From contig CAYZUS010000008.1 in NCBI GenBank assembly GCA_964481885.1, positions 1-64,000 on the forward strand: DNA of 64,000 nt. The letters are read 5' to 3'. A program made the position numbers and the translations under genes. The stretch is from Fen731 sp964481885 (lineage in GTDB: Bacteria; Actinomycetota; Humimicrobiia; Humimicrobiales; Humimicrobiaceae). This document shows, piece by piece, positions 45,291 through 54,217 of this stretch; the first letter of the stretch is position 1; each line of letters begins with the position of its first letter. Below the pieces are notes generated by a model. It was not told where the DNA came from. It did not search any database and saw nothing but the letters and a program-made list of their open reading frames with translations.

Positions 45291-47198
45291 AGAAAAAGTT
45301 CATCATTAAAAATAATCAGGCTGTTTATATTTGACATATTTATTGTCTTTTCATCCTTTATAATATCCTTTTTTCTAAGGGGTGTTATAAATGTTACGGC
45401 TGATACCGAAGTTTTTTCAAGATATGCAAACTTCATCCTCTTTTATGTGATTGTAATCTTTATAATAAAACTTCCAATGTATGCTATTTTTGGAATGTAC
45501 AGGAGGGTTTGGAAGTACGCCAGCATAAAAGACATGCTTGCCATCGTCGAGGCATCCGCTCTTGGCACTATCGTTATGGGTGTGGTTTTTTATGGGTTGA
45601 GCCAGCCCTTTCCGTGGTTTGGCAGCACTTTTTCCCTGCCATATTTTCCAAGAAGTATTCTGATTATTGATTTTTTAATCTCATTTCTGCTTGTAATAAT
45701 TTCCAGGTTTTCTGAAAGATTATTTAACGAACTGAAATTCGGGCGTCCCGGAATCAGGAAAAGAGTATTAATCTGCGGGGCGGGAGATGCCGGTGAAATG
45801 ATAGTCAGGGAGATGATAAGGCAGAGAAACAGTGAATATATACCGGTCGGTTTCCTGGATGACGATGCTTCAAAATTAAAGCACCAGATACATGGCGTAA
45901 GGGTGCTTGACAGAATATCGCAGCTCGAGGAAGTGGCGGTCAGGCTTTCAATTGATGAAATAATCATAGCAATTCCTTCCGCCCCGGGCAAACTCAGAAA
46001 GGAAATTGCTTTCAGGGCAAAAGAAATCGGCGTTGCATGCAAAACGCTGCCAAGCCTCTATGAAGTTATAGATGGCAAGGTCTACCTTTACCAGGTAAGG
46101 GATATTGATATTGAAGACATACTTGGCCGAACCCCGATACATATCCAGACTCCGGCAGTATTATCAGAAATCAAAGATAAGGTCATCCTTATAACCGGGG
46201 CCGGCGGCTCAATAGGTTCAGAAATCTGCAGGCAGGTCATCAGGTTTAACCCAGGCAAAATGGTACTTGTTGACAATACGGAAAACAACCTTTTTTTAAT
46301 TGAGCAGGAGCTTGCCAATGAGTTCGGGTTTTCATCCATTGTCCCATGTGTTGCTGATATCAGGGACAAGCAGGCGATGAAAAGCATATTTAAAAAATAC
46401 AAGCCGTTTATAGTGTTTCATGCTGCCGCCTACAAACATGTGTCACTTATGCAGCTAAATCCGGAGGCAGCAATACAGAATAACTTCATGGGGACAAAGA
46501 CCATTGCAAAGCTTGCCATAGAGAACAACGTTTCCCGATTTGTGATGCTTTCGACAGACAAAGCAGTAAACCCAAAAAGCATAATGGGCGTATCAAAGCT
46601 TTTGGCTGAGAAATATCTGCAGGGGCTTTCCAGGGTGGATGGTACCAAGTTTATGATTGTGAGGTTTGGAAATGTGCTCGGCAGCAAAGGAAGTGTTGTG
46701 CCATTGTTTAAGGAGCAGATCAGAGCCGGAGGTCCTATCAAGATCACTCATCCTGACATGAAACGCTATTTTATGACAATACCTGAAGCTGCGCAGCTGG
46801 TTATACAATCATGTGTCATGGGCGGCGGCGGCGAGATATACGTTTTGGACATGGGAGAGCAGATAAGCATTCTTGATCTGGCAAATAATATGATTGAGCT
46901 TTACGGAATGGTGCCGGGAAAAGATATAGAAATAGTATTTACCGGTCCCAAGCATGGCGAGAAGTTAAACGAAGAGCTTGTGGCAGACAATGAAGTCCTT
47001 GTGGAGACTGATTTTAAATATATTTTTGAAGCCAGGAATAATGGCATGGAACATGATATTTCAAAAGAGCAGCTCATCAACATCCTTTTTAGCATTGAAA
47101 GAGAAATGCAGATGTATGATTACAGCAACCTTTTCAAGGATATACGAAGAGTGATCCCGGATTTTGATGAAACCGAAGTCTGGTACAGATGGGACTAG
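45288..47198 (+). CDS. membrane nucleotide-sugar 4,6-dehydratase (WbpM/CapD/PglF type)
   Basis: Polysaccharide biosynthesis protein of 636 residues. Four N-terminal membrane helices (to about residue 135) precede a first Rossmann domain (VLICGAGDAGEMIVREM) and the SDR catalytic domain starting LITGAGGSIGSEICRQ. MLSTDKAVNPKSIMG is the altered active-site segment typical of this group. The enzymes dehydrate UDP-GlcNAc to 4-keto-6-deoxy sugars for surface glycans. An in-frame GTG/ATG further upstream is possible, but the -10 box at 45276-45281 would then lie inside the gene. It is followed by a glycosyl-1-phosphate transferase. Confidence 0.93.
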   Translation: MRKSSSLKIIRLFIFDIFIVFSSFIISFFLRGVINVTADTEVFSRYANFILFYVIVIFIIKLPMYAIFGMYRRVWKYASIKDMLAIVEASALGTIVMGVVFYGLSQPFPWFGSTFSLPYFPRSILIIDFLISFLLVIISRFSERLFNELKFGRPGIRKRVLICGAGDAGEMIVREMIRQRNSEYIPVGFLDDDASKLKHQIHGVRVLDRISQLEEVAVRLSIDEIIIAIPSAPGKLRKEIAFRAKEIGVACKTLPSLYEVIDGKVYLYQVRDIDIEDILGRTPIHIQTPAVLSEIKDKVILITGAGGSIGSEICRQVIRFNPGKMVLVDNTENNLFLIEQELANEFGFSSIVPCVADIRDKQAMKSIFKKYKPFIVFHAAAYKHVSLMQLNPEAAIQNNFMGTKTIAKLAIENNVSRFVMLSTDKAVNPKSIMGVSKLLAEKYLQGLSRVDGTKFMIVRFGNVLGSKGSVVPLFKEQIRAGGPIKITHPDMKRYFMTIPEAAQLVIQSCVMGGGGEIYVLDMGEQISILDLANNMIELYGMVPGKDIEIVFTGPKHGEKLNEELVADNEVLVETDFKYIFEARNNGMEHDISKEQLINILFSIEREMQMYDYSNLFKDIRRVIPDFDETEVWYRWD

Positions 47199-47211
47199 GT
47201 ATAAAATGATT

Positions 47212-47248
47212 TTGATTCAGGCGGATTTTGTTTTATAATTTTCCCATG
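47212..47248 (+). promoter_or_regulatory. complete promoter for a leaderless mRNA
   Basis: TTGATT (47212-47217), 16 bp, TATAAT (47234-47239), six nucleotides, ATG (47246). There is no Shine-Dalgarno site. The spacing places transcription initiation on the start codon. This is the clearest such case in the glycan cluster. Confidence 0.65.
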
Positions 47249-47818
47249 TTGTACAAGTTTTTAAAGAGAAGCTTTGATATTATTTTTTCAATTCTGCTTT
47301 TTATTTTGCTTATCCCATTTTGGATTTTAATTCCTTTGTTAATAAAAATCGACTCACCTGGCCGTGTTGTTTACACGCAAAAAAGGGTGGGACTTTACAG
47401 CGGCTATTTCACAATATACAAATTCCGTTCAATGAGGGAGGGTACACCCGATATTCCCACTGATGAAGTCAAAAACCAGGAGAAGCTAAACACCAGATTT
47501 GGCAAATTTATACGGCGGGTAAGCATTGATGAAATCCCCCAGCTCTACAATATCTTAAAAGGCGAGATGAGCTTTGTCGGACCGCGTCCCGCGCTTTACA
47601 ATCAGGAACTGCTTATAAGTCTTCGCAAAGAACAGGGAGTAGACAGGGTCAAGCCGGGTGTTACGGGGCTTGCCCAGATTAGCGGGAGGGATGCCCTCTC
47701 AATTCCTCAAAAAGTTCAGTATGACAGCCTGTATGTAAAAAAAGCATCATTTCTATATGACATGAAAATACTCTTCCTGACAGTATTTGCGGCGCTCGGC
47801 GGCAAAGGGGCCAATTAA
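47246..47818 (+). CDS. initiating glycosyl-1-phosphate transferase
   Basis: Bacterial sugar transferase (PglC/WcaJ catalytic-domain type) of 190 residues. It attaches a sugar-1-phosphate to undecaprenyl phosphate to begin glycan assembly. KRSFDIIFSILLF forms the membrane re-entrant helix. YKFRSM, the FIRRVSIDEIPQLYNILKGE block with the catalytic DE pair, and FVGPRP are intact. The short form has a single membrane anchor. The upstream dehydratase probably supplies its sugar substrate (inference). Confidence 0.95.
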   Translation: MLYKFLKRSFDIIFSILLFILLIPFWILIPLLIKIDSPGRVVYTQKRVGLYSGYFTIYKFRSMREGTPDIPTDEVKNQEKLNTRFGKFIRRVSIDEIPQLYNILKGEMSFVGPRPALYNQELLISLRKEQGVDRVKPGVTGLAQISGRDALSIPQKVQYDSLYVKKASFLYDMKILFLTVFAALGGKGAN

Positions 47819-47971
47819 ACAAAAAGTCGCTGCCTGCTTCAATCAGCTCTCCTTTTGCCTTATTTAAAAAGCATCTAAAGACCAGTTATTTAATTTCTTT
47901 ATTTTTTATCGCTGGCCGAGACTATATTTATAACACTTATTACATTTGTTAAAAGTACCAACTCTTATCAA

Positions 47972-48385
47972 TCATATAAGAATATCAAAATATTCAAAAC
48001 CTTTAGGGACCACAACATTAAAGTGCTTTCTATCCAGAGTCAGTATCTTATTTGTCCCAAGTCTTTCAGAAATGGCAATGATTGCACTATCACAATATCC
48101 CAGGTTTAAGTCTTTGTATTTTTCAAGCAGCTCAACTATTCTTGCCAGGTCCTCGAATTGAACAGGCTCGAAAATAAAGTTTGTCTCAATGATTTCATTT
48201 ATAAAGCTTATTTCAAATTTACCTCCGAACCTGGTGTTTAAGATATAGCAGGCCTCTGTAACGACAGTCGAAGGAATAATATACAGATTATCCTCAGTTA
48301 ATAATAATTCTTTTAGTTGTGTGTTTGATGGATGTCTTCTGTCAAACACTGCAATTACTGCACAGGTGTCAACCATTACTATCAA
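47972..48385 (-). CDS. PIN-domain toxin, VapC-like
   Basis: 137-residue PIN-domain ribonuclease. Acidic residues expected in the active site are Asp in VDTCAVIA, Glu in TEACYIL, Asp in GYCDSAIIA and Asp in LTLDRKHF. The TTG start immediately follows the antitoxin TAA, with GGGGAGG placed in the end of the antitoxin gene, so expression is coupled. It forms a toxin-antitoxin pair with the adjacent RHH gene. VapC toxins usually cut tRNA or rRNA; the target here is unknown. Confidence 0.9.
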   Translation of the reverse strand: MIVMVDTCAVIAVFDRRHPSNTQLKELLLTEDNLYIIPSTVVTEACYILNTRFGGKFEISFINEIIETNFIFEPVQFEDLARIVELLEKYKDLNLGYCDSAIIAISERLGTNKILTLDRKHFNVVVPKGFEYFDILI

Positions 48386-48625
48386 TTAATCCTCCCCAAA
48401 ACCACTTTCTTTTAAATATTCCTCAATATTGTCTGCAAAATGCGGGTCTCCACTGTCAACCATGCCTATTATTTCCATCTTTTTCTTTGGAGCTAATTTT
48501 GCGACATATTCAGTCGCAGCTTCCTGAATTAAAAAATTCATGGGTTTTTTGGTAGCAGCAGAAATAGCTTTTAACTTTAACATTATTTCCCTGTCTAAAA
48601 GAACAGAAGTCCTATCCTTCTCCAA
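48386..48625 (-). CDS. RHH/CopG-type antitoxin, VapB-like
   Basis: 79-residue protein with an N-terminal ribbon-helix-helix pattern (RTSVLLDREIMLKLKAISAATKKPMNFLIQEA split over about residues 5-37) and a C-terminal acidic tail that would bind the toxin. TTG start with AAGGAGG 8 nt upstream. It precedes the PIN toxin with no gap. An 11-bp palindrome CAGCAATGCTG (48681-48691) lies upstream and could be its operator, though the evidence is slight. Confidence 0.88.
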   Translation of the reverse strand: MEKDRTSVLLDREIMLKLKAISAATKKPMNFLIQEAATEYVAKLAPKKKMEIIGMVDSGDPHFADNIEEYLKESGFGED

Positions 48626-48886
48626 AATACCAGCCTCCTTATCGTTAAAATCTGTTACCCCTTACTTATAAGCTTTATATCAGCAATGCTGCAGATAGGG
48701 GATATAATTATTATTATTAATATTAATATTAAAAATAATAATACTCAAGTCTTTTCATTATTTTGTTTATAGCCAATTGAAATGATCTATTCTCATCCAA
48801 ATAAAAATATCTGATTTTAATATTGATTTTTATTAATCCAAGTTAATCTTTTGATGATTAAACTTTATACAGATTTACATGTGTGG

Positions 48887-48901
48887 TATTTTTACTTTAT
48901 G
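48887..48901 (+). promoter_or_regulatory. extended -10 box 6 nt from the lipoprotein start
   Basis: TGGTATTTT (TATTTT at 48887-48892 with the TG extension), six nucleotides, ATG at 48899. No Shine-Dalgarno site. A weak -35 candidate TTTATA lies 17 bp upstream. This matches the leaderless layout of the 45-47 kb genes. Confidence 0.45.
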
Positions 48902-50242
48902 AGAAAAATTGCTCTAAGAGAAATGATCACGAAGATAAGTATAATGTCGGTTACTATATTGGTGGCCGCTTCCGGAATTACTGGGTGCCGGGCAACTTCG
49001 AATGTATCCTGGACCGATTTAAATGATACAGCTGCGGCAGCACAGCACTCCGGCTCTGACAGCGGCAGCAGCCAGGAAGAAGAGACATCAGGGAATACTT
49101 CAGTAGGCAATGAAAACAATTCTTCTGGCGAATCAACAGGTAACAACCAGGCAAATGACGAAAATGAGACTTCAACAGGAATTGAAAGCAGCAGCCAGAC
49201 TGGAACAGGAGATAAAACTTCGTCTGAATCTGCAGGCAGCAATGAAAGCAGTGCCGAAAATGAATCTGCAGTTGCCTCCGAAAGCAGTAATGAGAGCGGC
49301 ACTACAGTTGATGAAAATAAAATACTGCTGACATTTGTCATCTCCGGGGACAACAGGCCCGAAAGCAATGAAGAACCACAGCCGGAAGTATTTTCCAAAC
49401 TTTTGAAATATATAAAACTGCAAAACCCTGCTTTTTATATAAACACCGGGGATGTCATCATGGGCAATACTGAAAATGAAAATGTAATCAAAAGACAGTT
49501 TTCTGATTACCTTGATGAATTAAAAAATCTGGGTGTTATAAATTTTATTGCCCCCGGAAACCATGATGTTGCCAACGACATGTCGAGAAAATATTTTTTG
49601 GAATGGGTACAAAAGCCAGCTTTCGATAATGCTGCATTGGCAGACATAGAAATCAATCCAGTTTTACCGGGCCAGGAGCTTTCAGGGGAAAATTCACAAC
49701 AAGCAGCAAACGACGAAACTAAAATAGAAAATGACACCGCAAAAAACAGCTTTTACTATTATTTCGAACAAAGCGGAACTTATTTTGTAATAATAAACGC
49801 TTACGAAAAAGGTTATTGGGGACTGGTACAGGGAGACCAGCTTTTATGGCTCGAGCAATTGCTTGAAAAATTAAAGGACAAACCGGTCCTTATATTTATG
49901 CACACGCCGCCATACTCAGTTTTAAATCCAGACTGCATAACAGACGGCAGTCTGCATGTTGGCTTTTCAGACAGGGAAAACCAGGACAATATAAGAGCTT
50001 TGTTTGCCAGATATAAAGTGGACGCAGTATTTTGCGGCCATGAGCATTTATACGACAAGCAGAAACATGACGGTGTCGAATATATAATTACCGGAGGCAG
50101 TGGTTCTTTGCTGTACGCGCCTGCAGACAAAGGCGGTTTTTATCATTTCATAAAAGTTCAGGTTAAGACTAAAAGCTGGACAATGGATGTAATAGACAGT
50201 TCCGGCAATAAGGTATATACAGAAGAGATATTATTTAATTAG
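48899..50242 (+). CDS. secreted lipoprotein metallophosphoesterase
   Basis: 447-residue calcineurin-like phosphoesterase anchored outside the membrane. The signal peptide ends in the lipobox ITGC, then a Ser/Glu/Asn/Gly-rich linker of about 110 residues, then the metal-binding motifs: SGDNRP, NTGDVIMGN, APGNHDVAND, FMHTPPYS and FCGHEHLYD. The first motif reads GDNR rather than the usual GDxH. Substrate unknown. It converges on the AbiEii-like gene and overlaps its end by 8 bp. Ser-rich linkers like this often hold an enzyme away from the wall. Confidence 0.9.
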   Translation: MRKIALREMITKISIMSVTILVAASGITGCRATSNVSWTDLNDTAAAAQHSGSDSGSSQEEETSGNTSVGNENNSSGESTGNNQANDENETSTGIESSSQTGTGDKTSSESAGSNESSAENESAVASESSNESGTTVDENKILLTFVISGDNRPESNEEPQPEVFSKLLKYIKLQNPAFYINTGDVIMGNTENENVIKRQFSDYLDELKNLGVINFIAPGNHDVANDMSRKYFLEWVQKPAFDNAALADIEINPVLPGQELSGENSQQAANDETKIENDTAKNSFYYYFEQSGTYFVIINAYEKGYWGLVQGDQLLWLEQLLEKLKDKPVLIFMHTPPYSVLNPDCITDGSLHVGFSDRENQDNIRALFARYKVDAVFCGHEHLYDKQKHDGVEYIITGGSGSLLYAPADKGGFYHFIKVQVKTKSWTMDVIDSSGNKVYTEEILFN

Positions 50243-50792
50243 TGCCTTCTATTAATCTTTTAAATTCGACCAGAAAGTTTTTTACTTCCAGTGCATTATC
50301 AAATTCTTTTAACCATTTTTCAATATATTTAGTGTCAATATCAGGGTTTTTTAAATAAATTATTCTTGCGTCCTCAATATCTCTTGCGCGTCCTGCAAAT
50401 ATTTTGTGTATCAGCAGGTCTTCCACAGTTGCAAAACTGATTACTTTATCTTTTATAATGACTTTGTTTGCTTTGTTAATTGCTTGTCTTTCGTAGGGTG
50501 TCTGGGAAAAAATAAAGTCGACTCTTATTTTTAAATCCAGGTCTTCTACAGGCAAAACATAAGTCTTGTTAACAAATTCAGTGGGATTTTCGGGCAAAGG
50601 CTTTAAATTATAAAGTGATAAGTTTTTTAAAACTAATTCAAGTTTATCAATATCAATACCAAGTGTTATATCTATATCCCTGGTTAACCTGGGCTCACCA
50701 TATAGCAGTACGGCTTGTCCGCCAATTATCATGTATGGAATAGATAAAGCACTTAAGAAATTTGAAATTTTAATTAAGGTTTCTTCAAACAT
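50235..50792 (-). CDS. nucleotidyltransferase, AbiEii-like toxin family
   Basis: 185-residue polymerase-beta-fold nucleotidyltransferase. The key block is GGQAVLLYGEPRLTRDIDI near residues 24-42, with the DxD-like pair in DID and a further acid in IRVDFI. DLLIHKIFAGRARDIEDA is typical of AbiEii/DUF1814-related proteins. Family members include toxins that modify tRNA ends. It overlaps an 82-residue upstream gene by 19 nt, suggesting a two-gene unit. Function as a toxin is inference from family and arrangement. Confidence 0.8.
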   Translation of the reverse strand: MFEETLIKISNFLSALSIPYMIIGGQAVLLYGEPRLTRDIDITLGIDIDKLELVLKNLSLYNLKPLPENPTEFVNKTYVLPVEDLDLKIRVDFIFSQTPYERQAINKANKVIIKDKVISFATVEDLLIHKIFAGRARDIEDARIIYLKNPDIDTKYIEKWLKEFDNALEVKNFLVEFKRLIEGTN

Positions 50793-51022
50793 GAGTTCAA
50801 AATTTTAGCCAGTCTTATATTAACGTCAATACCTTCCATAGGGTTTTCTCCGGGAATGACACCAAGCAAAAGGGCCTCTTTGTAAAGGCTCTCATAAATC
50901 TGGAGCTTCTCTTCATAGCTGAGTTTTCTTTTTTTTAAATAATTGTTCTCAAAATTTTGAAAAACTTTTTGGTTTTTTATCATCTCGGTTAAATCAGAGT
51001 AAATTTTTAAATCAACAGTCAA
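50774..51022 (-). CDS. small partner protein of the nucleotidyltransferase
   Basis: 82-residue charged, helical protein, with no membrane segment or recognised DNA-binding motif. TTG start; TATTAT about 13 nt upstream would leave a very short leader. It overlaps the nucleotidyltransferase gene by 19 nt. The arrangement suggests an antitoxin or chaperone role, but I do not recognise the family. Confidence 0.6.
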   Translation of the reverse strand: MTVDLKIYSDLTEMIKNQKVFQNFENNYLKKRKLSYEEKLQIYESLYKEALLLGVIPGENPMEGIDVNIRLAKILNSCLKKP

Positions 51023-51220
51023 TGGTTAACTGTCTATAATATTACCATTCTACAATAAATAAAAATATATGGGCGTACATTTTACTAAGACAGCTGGTCA
51101 GCATAAAGGTGGCTGCTCATATTATACTAATTCAAAGATGTTGTGGTTAGTAAATATAAGAATCTTGCAGATACGCCATTTCATAATATTTATCTGTTTC
51201 TGGGCAAGATCCAAGCTGTT

Positions 51221-52938
51221 TTATTTTAAGATTAATTTATAGAGAAACCCAGCGTTTTCCCGATAGCTGTATTCGAGTCTTACTTTGACAGATTCCAGAA
51301 ATACTTTATCTGCTTCTGAAAGAACGGCAATATATTCATAAGTGAAATCAAGACTTGTTATTTTATCTGCGACTTCCTCTGCAGACATGCTGCTGATGTC
51401 CAAAAACTTTACATCCCTCGGATATAGTCCATATGCAGTCTGCGCCATTATGTATATGGGCTCGCCCTTTACAAGAACAATAACATTCTGGTTCTGCGGT
51501 ACTTTTTCTCCAACCCAGTTTACAAATTTTTCAAAGTCTGAAAAACCGTAGTATGTCTCATCAAGCCGGCCGTTTAAAATATATTGCTTATAGGAATCCC
51601 AATAACCTTTAACAGTAAAAATATAGTTGCTGACAAAATAAAAGGAAAAAAAGACAAGAAGAAGAAGGGGAACCAGCATGGCGAAAGTTTTAAAATNNNN
51701 NNNNNNNNNNNNNNNNNNNNNNNNNNNNNNNNNNNNNNNNNNNNNNNNNNNNNNNNNNNNNNNNNNNNNNNNNNNNNNNNNNNNNNNNNNNNNNNNAAGG
51801 AAAAAAAGACAAGAAGAAGAAGGGGAACCAGCATGGCGAAAGTTTTAAAATGGACCCTTGCACCAGCATGACTGTTGCTCTCAAGAATGCTTCCGATATT
51901 TTTTTTGATATTTAAGTTCAAATTGTCTGCATAAATATTATTTGCTTTTGCAGTTCTAAAACTTGAATTTCCACTTTTTAAATTTAAAGAATTAAGGTCA
52001 CCTGATTTAAAATCATTTGTCGCAGTAACCATGTTTAATCCTCCTGTTCTTTTTGACAGAAAGCAAAGCAGGGAAAACACAACGACAAAAAGGATAAGAA
52101 AAGCATAAGCTGGGGTTAAGAAGGGGTCAATATAGCTTAACTGAAAGCAGCTTTTAAAAAAGTAGTTTATATAAGAATCTATGGCAAATACGGGCCTTTT
52201 ATTTATGGATATGTTGTTTATTTGAATGTCAATGCCCTCTATTTCTGGAATCTCAATTTCAAGTCTGCTTATTTGTCCTTTCAGTGTGGGCCCGGCCAAA
52301 TTCCAATCATTTTGCCAGTATTTGTTTTCTCCCACAGGTATATAGTAAGTATGCCTAATGCCATCAACAAATATCCGTGTCCTCTCCTGAATTTTATATA
52401 TTCCCGGGCCGCCTGCAATATTTGCTTCGGCGTTGCTGCCGTCTGTAATGTTATCGCTAAAAACCTTGTCTCCCTTAATATTGTAAGACTCATCAACAAT
52501 TATATCCTCAGAGCTGTCGTCTGTAATGTTATCATTACTGATGCCTTTGATATCATCAGCATCATTTCCTGGGGTGGCGGCGTTGCTTAACAGGTCCATC
52601 TTTTCTTCGGAGAGGTTTATGGCAATGCTTCCGTAAGGATATTTGGCCTGTCCGGTGTTTTTTGCAGTAATACTTACAAGGATATAATCAGAAATTTCAG
52701 GAGTTACCGGATTTTTAAAATCAAAAGTGAAAATATTGTTTGCAGCGTCACTACTGCTATTAGCGCTGTTAGTTGCATTGTCTGAGGTTTGTGTTCCATT
52801 TTTGGACCCGCCACCCCTAGTTGCCTCCCAGCTAAAAACATTGGTATTTATCAGTGGAAAACAGGTCAGCAGGTAAAGGGCAAAAAGAATCATTGCAGTA
52901 AGTATCGCAATCACACGTTTTAAAGTAAATCTCTTCAT
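51221..52938 (-). CDS. hypothetical membrane protein (interrupted by false gap)
   Basis: Removing the 100-N gap and one of the two identical 55-bp flanking copies (155 bp in all) joins two open frames into one of 520 residues. N-terminal TM (about residues 8-28), a Ser/Asn/Asp-rich extracytoplasmic domain with two beta-rich parts (about 45-265), a second TM (about 280-302), a polar cytoplasmic stretch, a third TM (MLVPLLLLVFFSFYFVS) and a soluble C-terminal domain containing VIVLVKGEPIYIMAQTAYGLYPRDV. I do not recognise the family. The layout resembles partner proteins of surface-glycan GT-C enzymes such as the one at 57-59 kb. The frame is not broken biologically. Confidence 0.75.
51642..51851. 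other. assembly gap flanked by identical 55-bp copies
   Basis: 51642-51696 and 51797-51851 are identical over 55 bp and directly flank 100 Ns. This is what a scaffolder leaves when two contigs sharing a 55-mer end are not merged. Collapsing them restores one reading frame, which supports the artefact reading. Confidence 0.92.
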
Positions 52939-52962
52939 ATTATTTGCCTTAAAAACTATTTA

Positions 52963-53526
52963 TTAGTGATAGTCTTTTAGCAAGACGGCATCTATTGTTT
53001 TTTTAATATTGTTTAAGTCGCCTGTTTTAATATTTTTTTTGCTGTTCTCATAACTTAAATAAAGTTTTTTATCATCTGTTATAAACTTTGATTTAAAATG
53101 CTCTGCTGTAGCAATAAACAGGCAGTCGTAGACACTTTCATCAATATCAAGTGCCATAATAAAAGCATTTTTTAGCACTTGCTTTGTTACTTTAAAAACT
53201 ATTCCAAGGTTATAAATCCTGTCTATAATTTCCATGCCGATCATTTTATTACTTTCAGGACCGACTTTATTTTTTACAACATTTGCAAGTTCAAACAGGG
53301 CAATCTCTGGAGCTATAAGGCCTATTTCATTATGAAGAAATCTTTTTAATATAAGGTGAGAAGCTTCGGCATTTACCTCATTTTCATTAAAAAACCATTT
53401 GATAATGACTGAAGTATCAACCACGATATTCTCTTTTTTCTTTAAGAATCCCCATATTTTTTCGCTGACCATAAAAGTATCGCTATTTATCTGCTCCTCT
53501 ATTTCTGTGCATCCTTCTGAAGTCAT
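52963..53526 (-). CDS. PIN-domain toxin, VapC-like, with N-terminal extension
   Basis: 187 residues. The PIN core starts at about residue 35 (VVDTSVIIKWFFNENE), with further conserved acids in APEIALFELANVV, DESVYDCLFIATA and FITDDKKLY. A 34-residue polar N-terminal extension precedes it; an internal start is possible. It overlaps the antitoxin gene by 4 nt (ATGA), so the two are translationally coupled. Confidence 0.9.
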   Translation of the reverse strand: MTSEGCTEIEEQINSDTFMVSEKIWGFLKKKENIVVDTSVIIKWFFNENEVNAEASHLILKRFLHNEIGLIAPEIALFELANVVKNKVGPESNKMIGMEIIDRIYNLGIVFKVTKQVLKNAFIMALDIDESVYDCLFIATAEHFKSKFITDDKKLYLSYENSKKNIKTGDLNNIKKTIDAVLLKDYH

Positions 53527-53798
53527 TTTTTATCTCCTGACCATCTGGTGTCCCTTAGTTTTCTTATTTCAGTTGTTGAATTCCATCCACTAAAAAGAGG
53601 GGCGGCCATTTCTCTTATACCCAGGATACCTTCGTAGGCATCCTTTTTTTTGTCCTCCAGGAGTTTTCTTTCGACCTGGGTAAAATAATTTTCCAAGGCG
53701 CTTAATATAAATCCTGATCTGCTTATCTGAACTATTTCCTTATAAATATCTAACTTCTTTATGATTTCCTCCGGAATTGAAATATTTATTCTTGCCAT
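53523..53798 (-). CDS. RHH-type antitoxin
   Basis: 91 residues with an N-terminal ribbon-helix-helix (ARINISIPEEIIKKLDIYKE, then SRSGFILSALENYF) and a polar C-terminal toxin-binding region. GAGGTG lies 6 nt before the ATG. It is the first gene of the operon and probably binds the palindromic operator at 53861-53883. Confidence 0.88.
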   Translation of the reverse strand: MARINISIPEEIIKKLDIYKEIVQISRSGFILSALENYFTQVERKLLEDKKKDAYEGILGIREMAAPLFSGWNSTTEIRKLRDTRWSGDKK

Positions 53799-53860
53799 CT
53801 TTGCACCTCACTGACTATTGTGCTTTTAAAAATACTTTATTTTTTCTTTAATAATTAAGT

Positions 53861-53913
53861 GTTGTGTATAATTATTACACAACATATTATACACAACCAG
53901 CAGATAATTGCAA
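53861..53913 (-). promoter_or_regulatory. promoter and palindromic operator of the second PIN/RHH pair
   Basis: Minus-strand promoter: TTGCAA (53913-53908), 16 bp, TATAAT (53891-53886). Downstream lies GTTGTGTA-TAATTAT-TACACAAC (53861-53883), an inverted repeat with perfect 8-bp arms that covers the expected start site. A third half-site TACACAAC (53890-53897) overlaps the -10. This arrangement fits autorepression by the RHH antitoxin. Confidence 0.7.
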
Positions 53914-53918
53914 TTAAA

Positions 53919-54146
53919 GATAACGGGGCAATTTTGGTTTTAGTGCTTTGGAGCCTTGGTTTATTTAGTTCAGGTTTATTTGATGTAACTACCTGGTAAA
54001 CAAATTTGTTGTAAAATAATAATACGCCAATCCGATAACAGGCGATTTCGGCTTTGTGTTTTGGAGCTTTGGCTTACTTAATGCAGGATTATTTAATGCA
54101 ACTACCTGATAACCGCGTTTATTGTAAAGTAATATTTAGTCAATCC
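53919..54146. repeat. diverged tandem duplication of about 115 bp
   Basis: Unit A 53919-54033 (115 bp) and unit B 54034-54146 (113 bp) both begin GATAAC and end CAATCC, and share blocks such as GCTTTGG, ACTACCTG and TTGTAAA in the same order. They are directly adjacent. Neither contains a convincing gene. The unit lies between the RHH antitoxin promoter and the SDR gene end. Confidence 0.75.
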
Positions 54147-54217
54147 ATGTTTACTTTAAGGTTGTCGTTTTGTAACCCGGGCTTGCTTTAAGCAGAGAAT
54201 TAGTAAATTCGTAGTTA

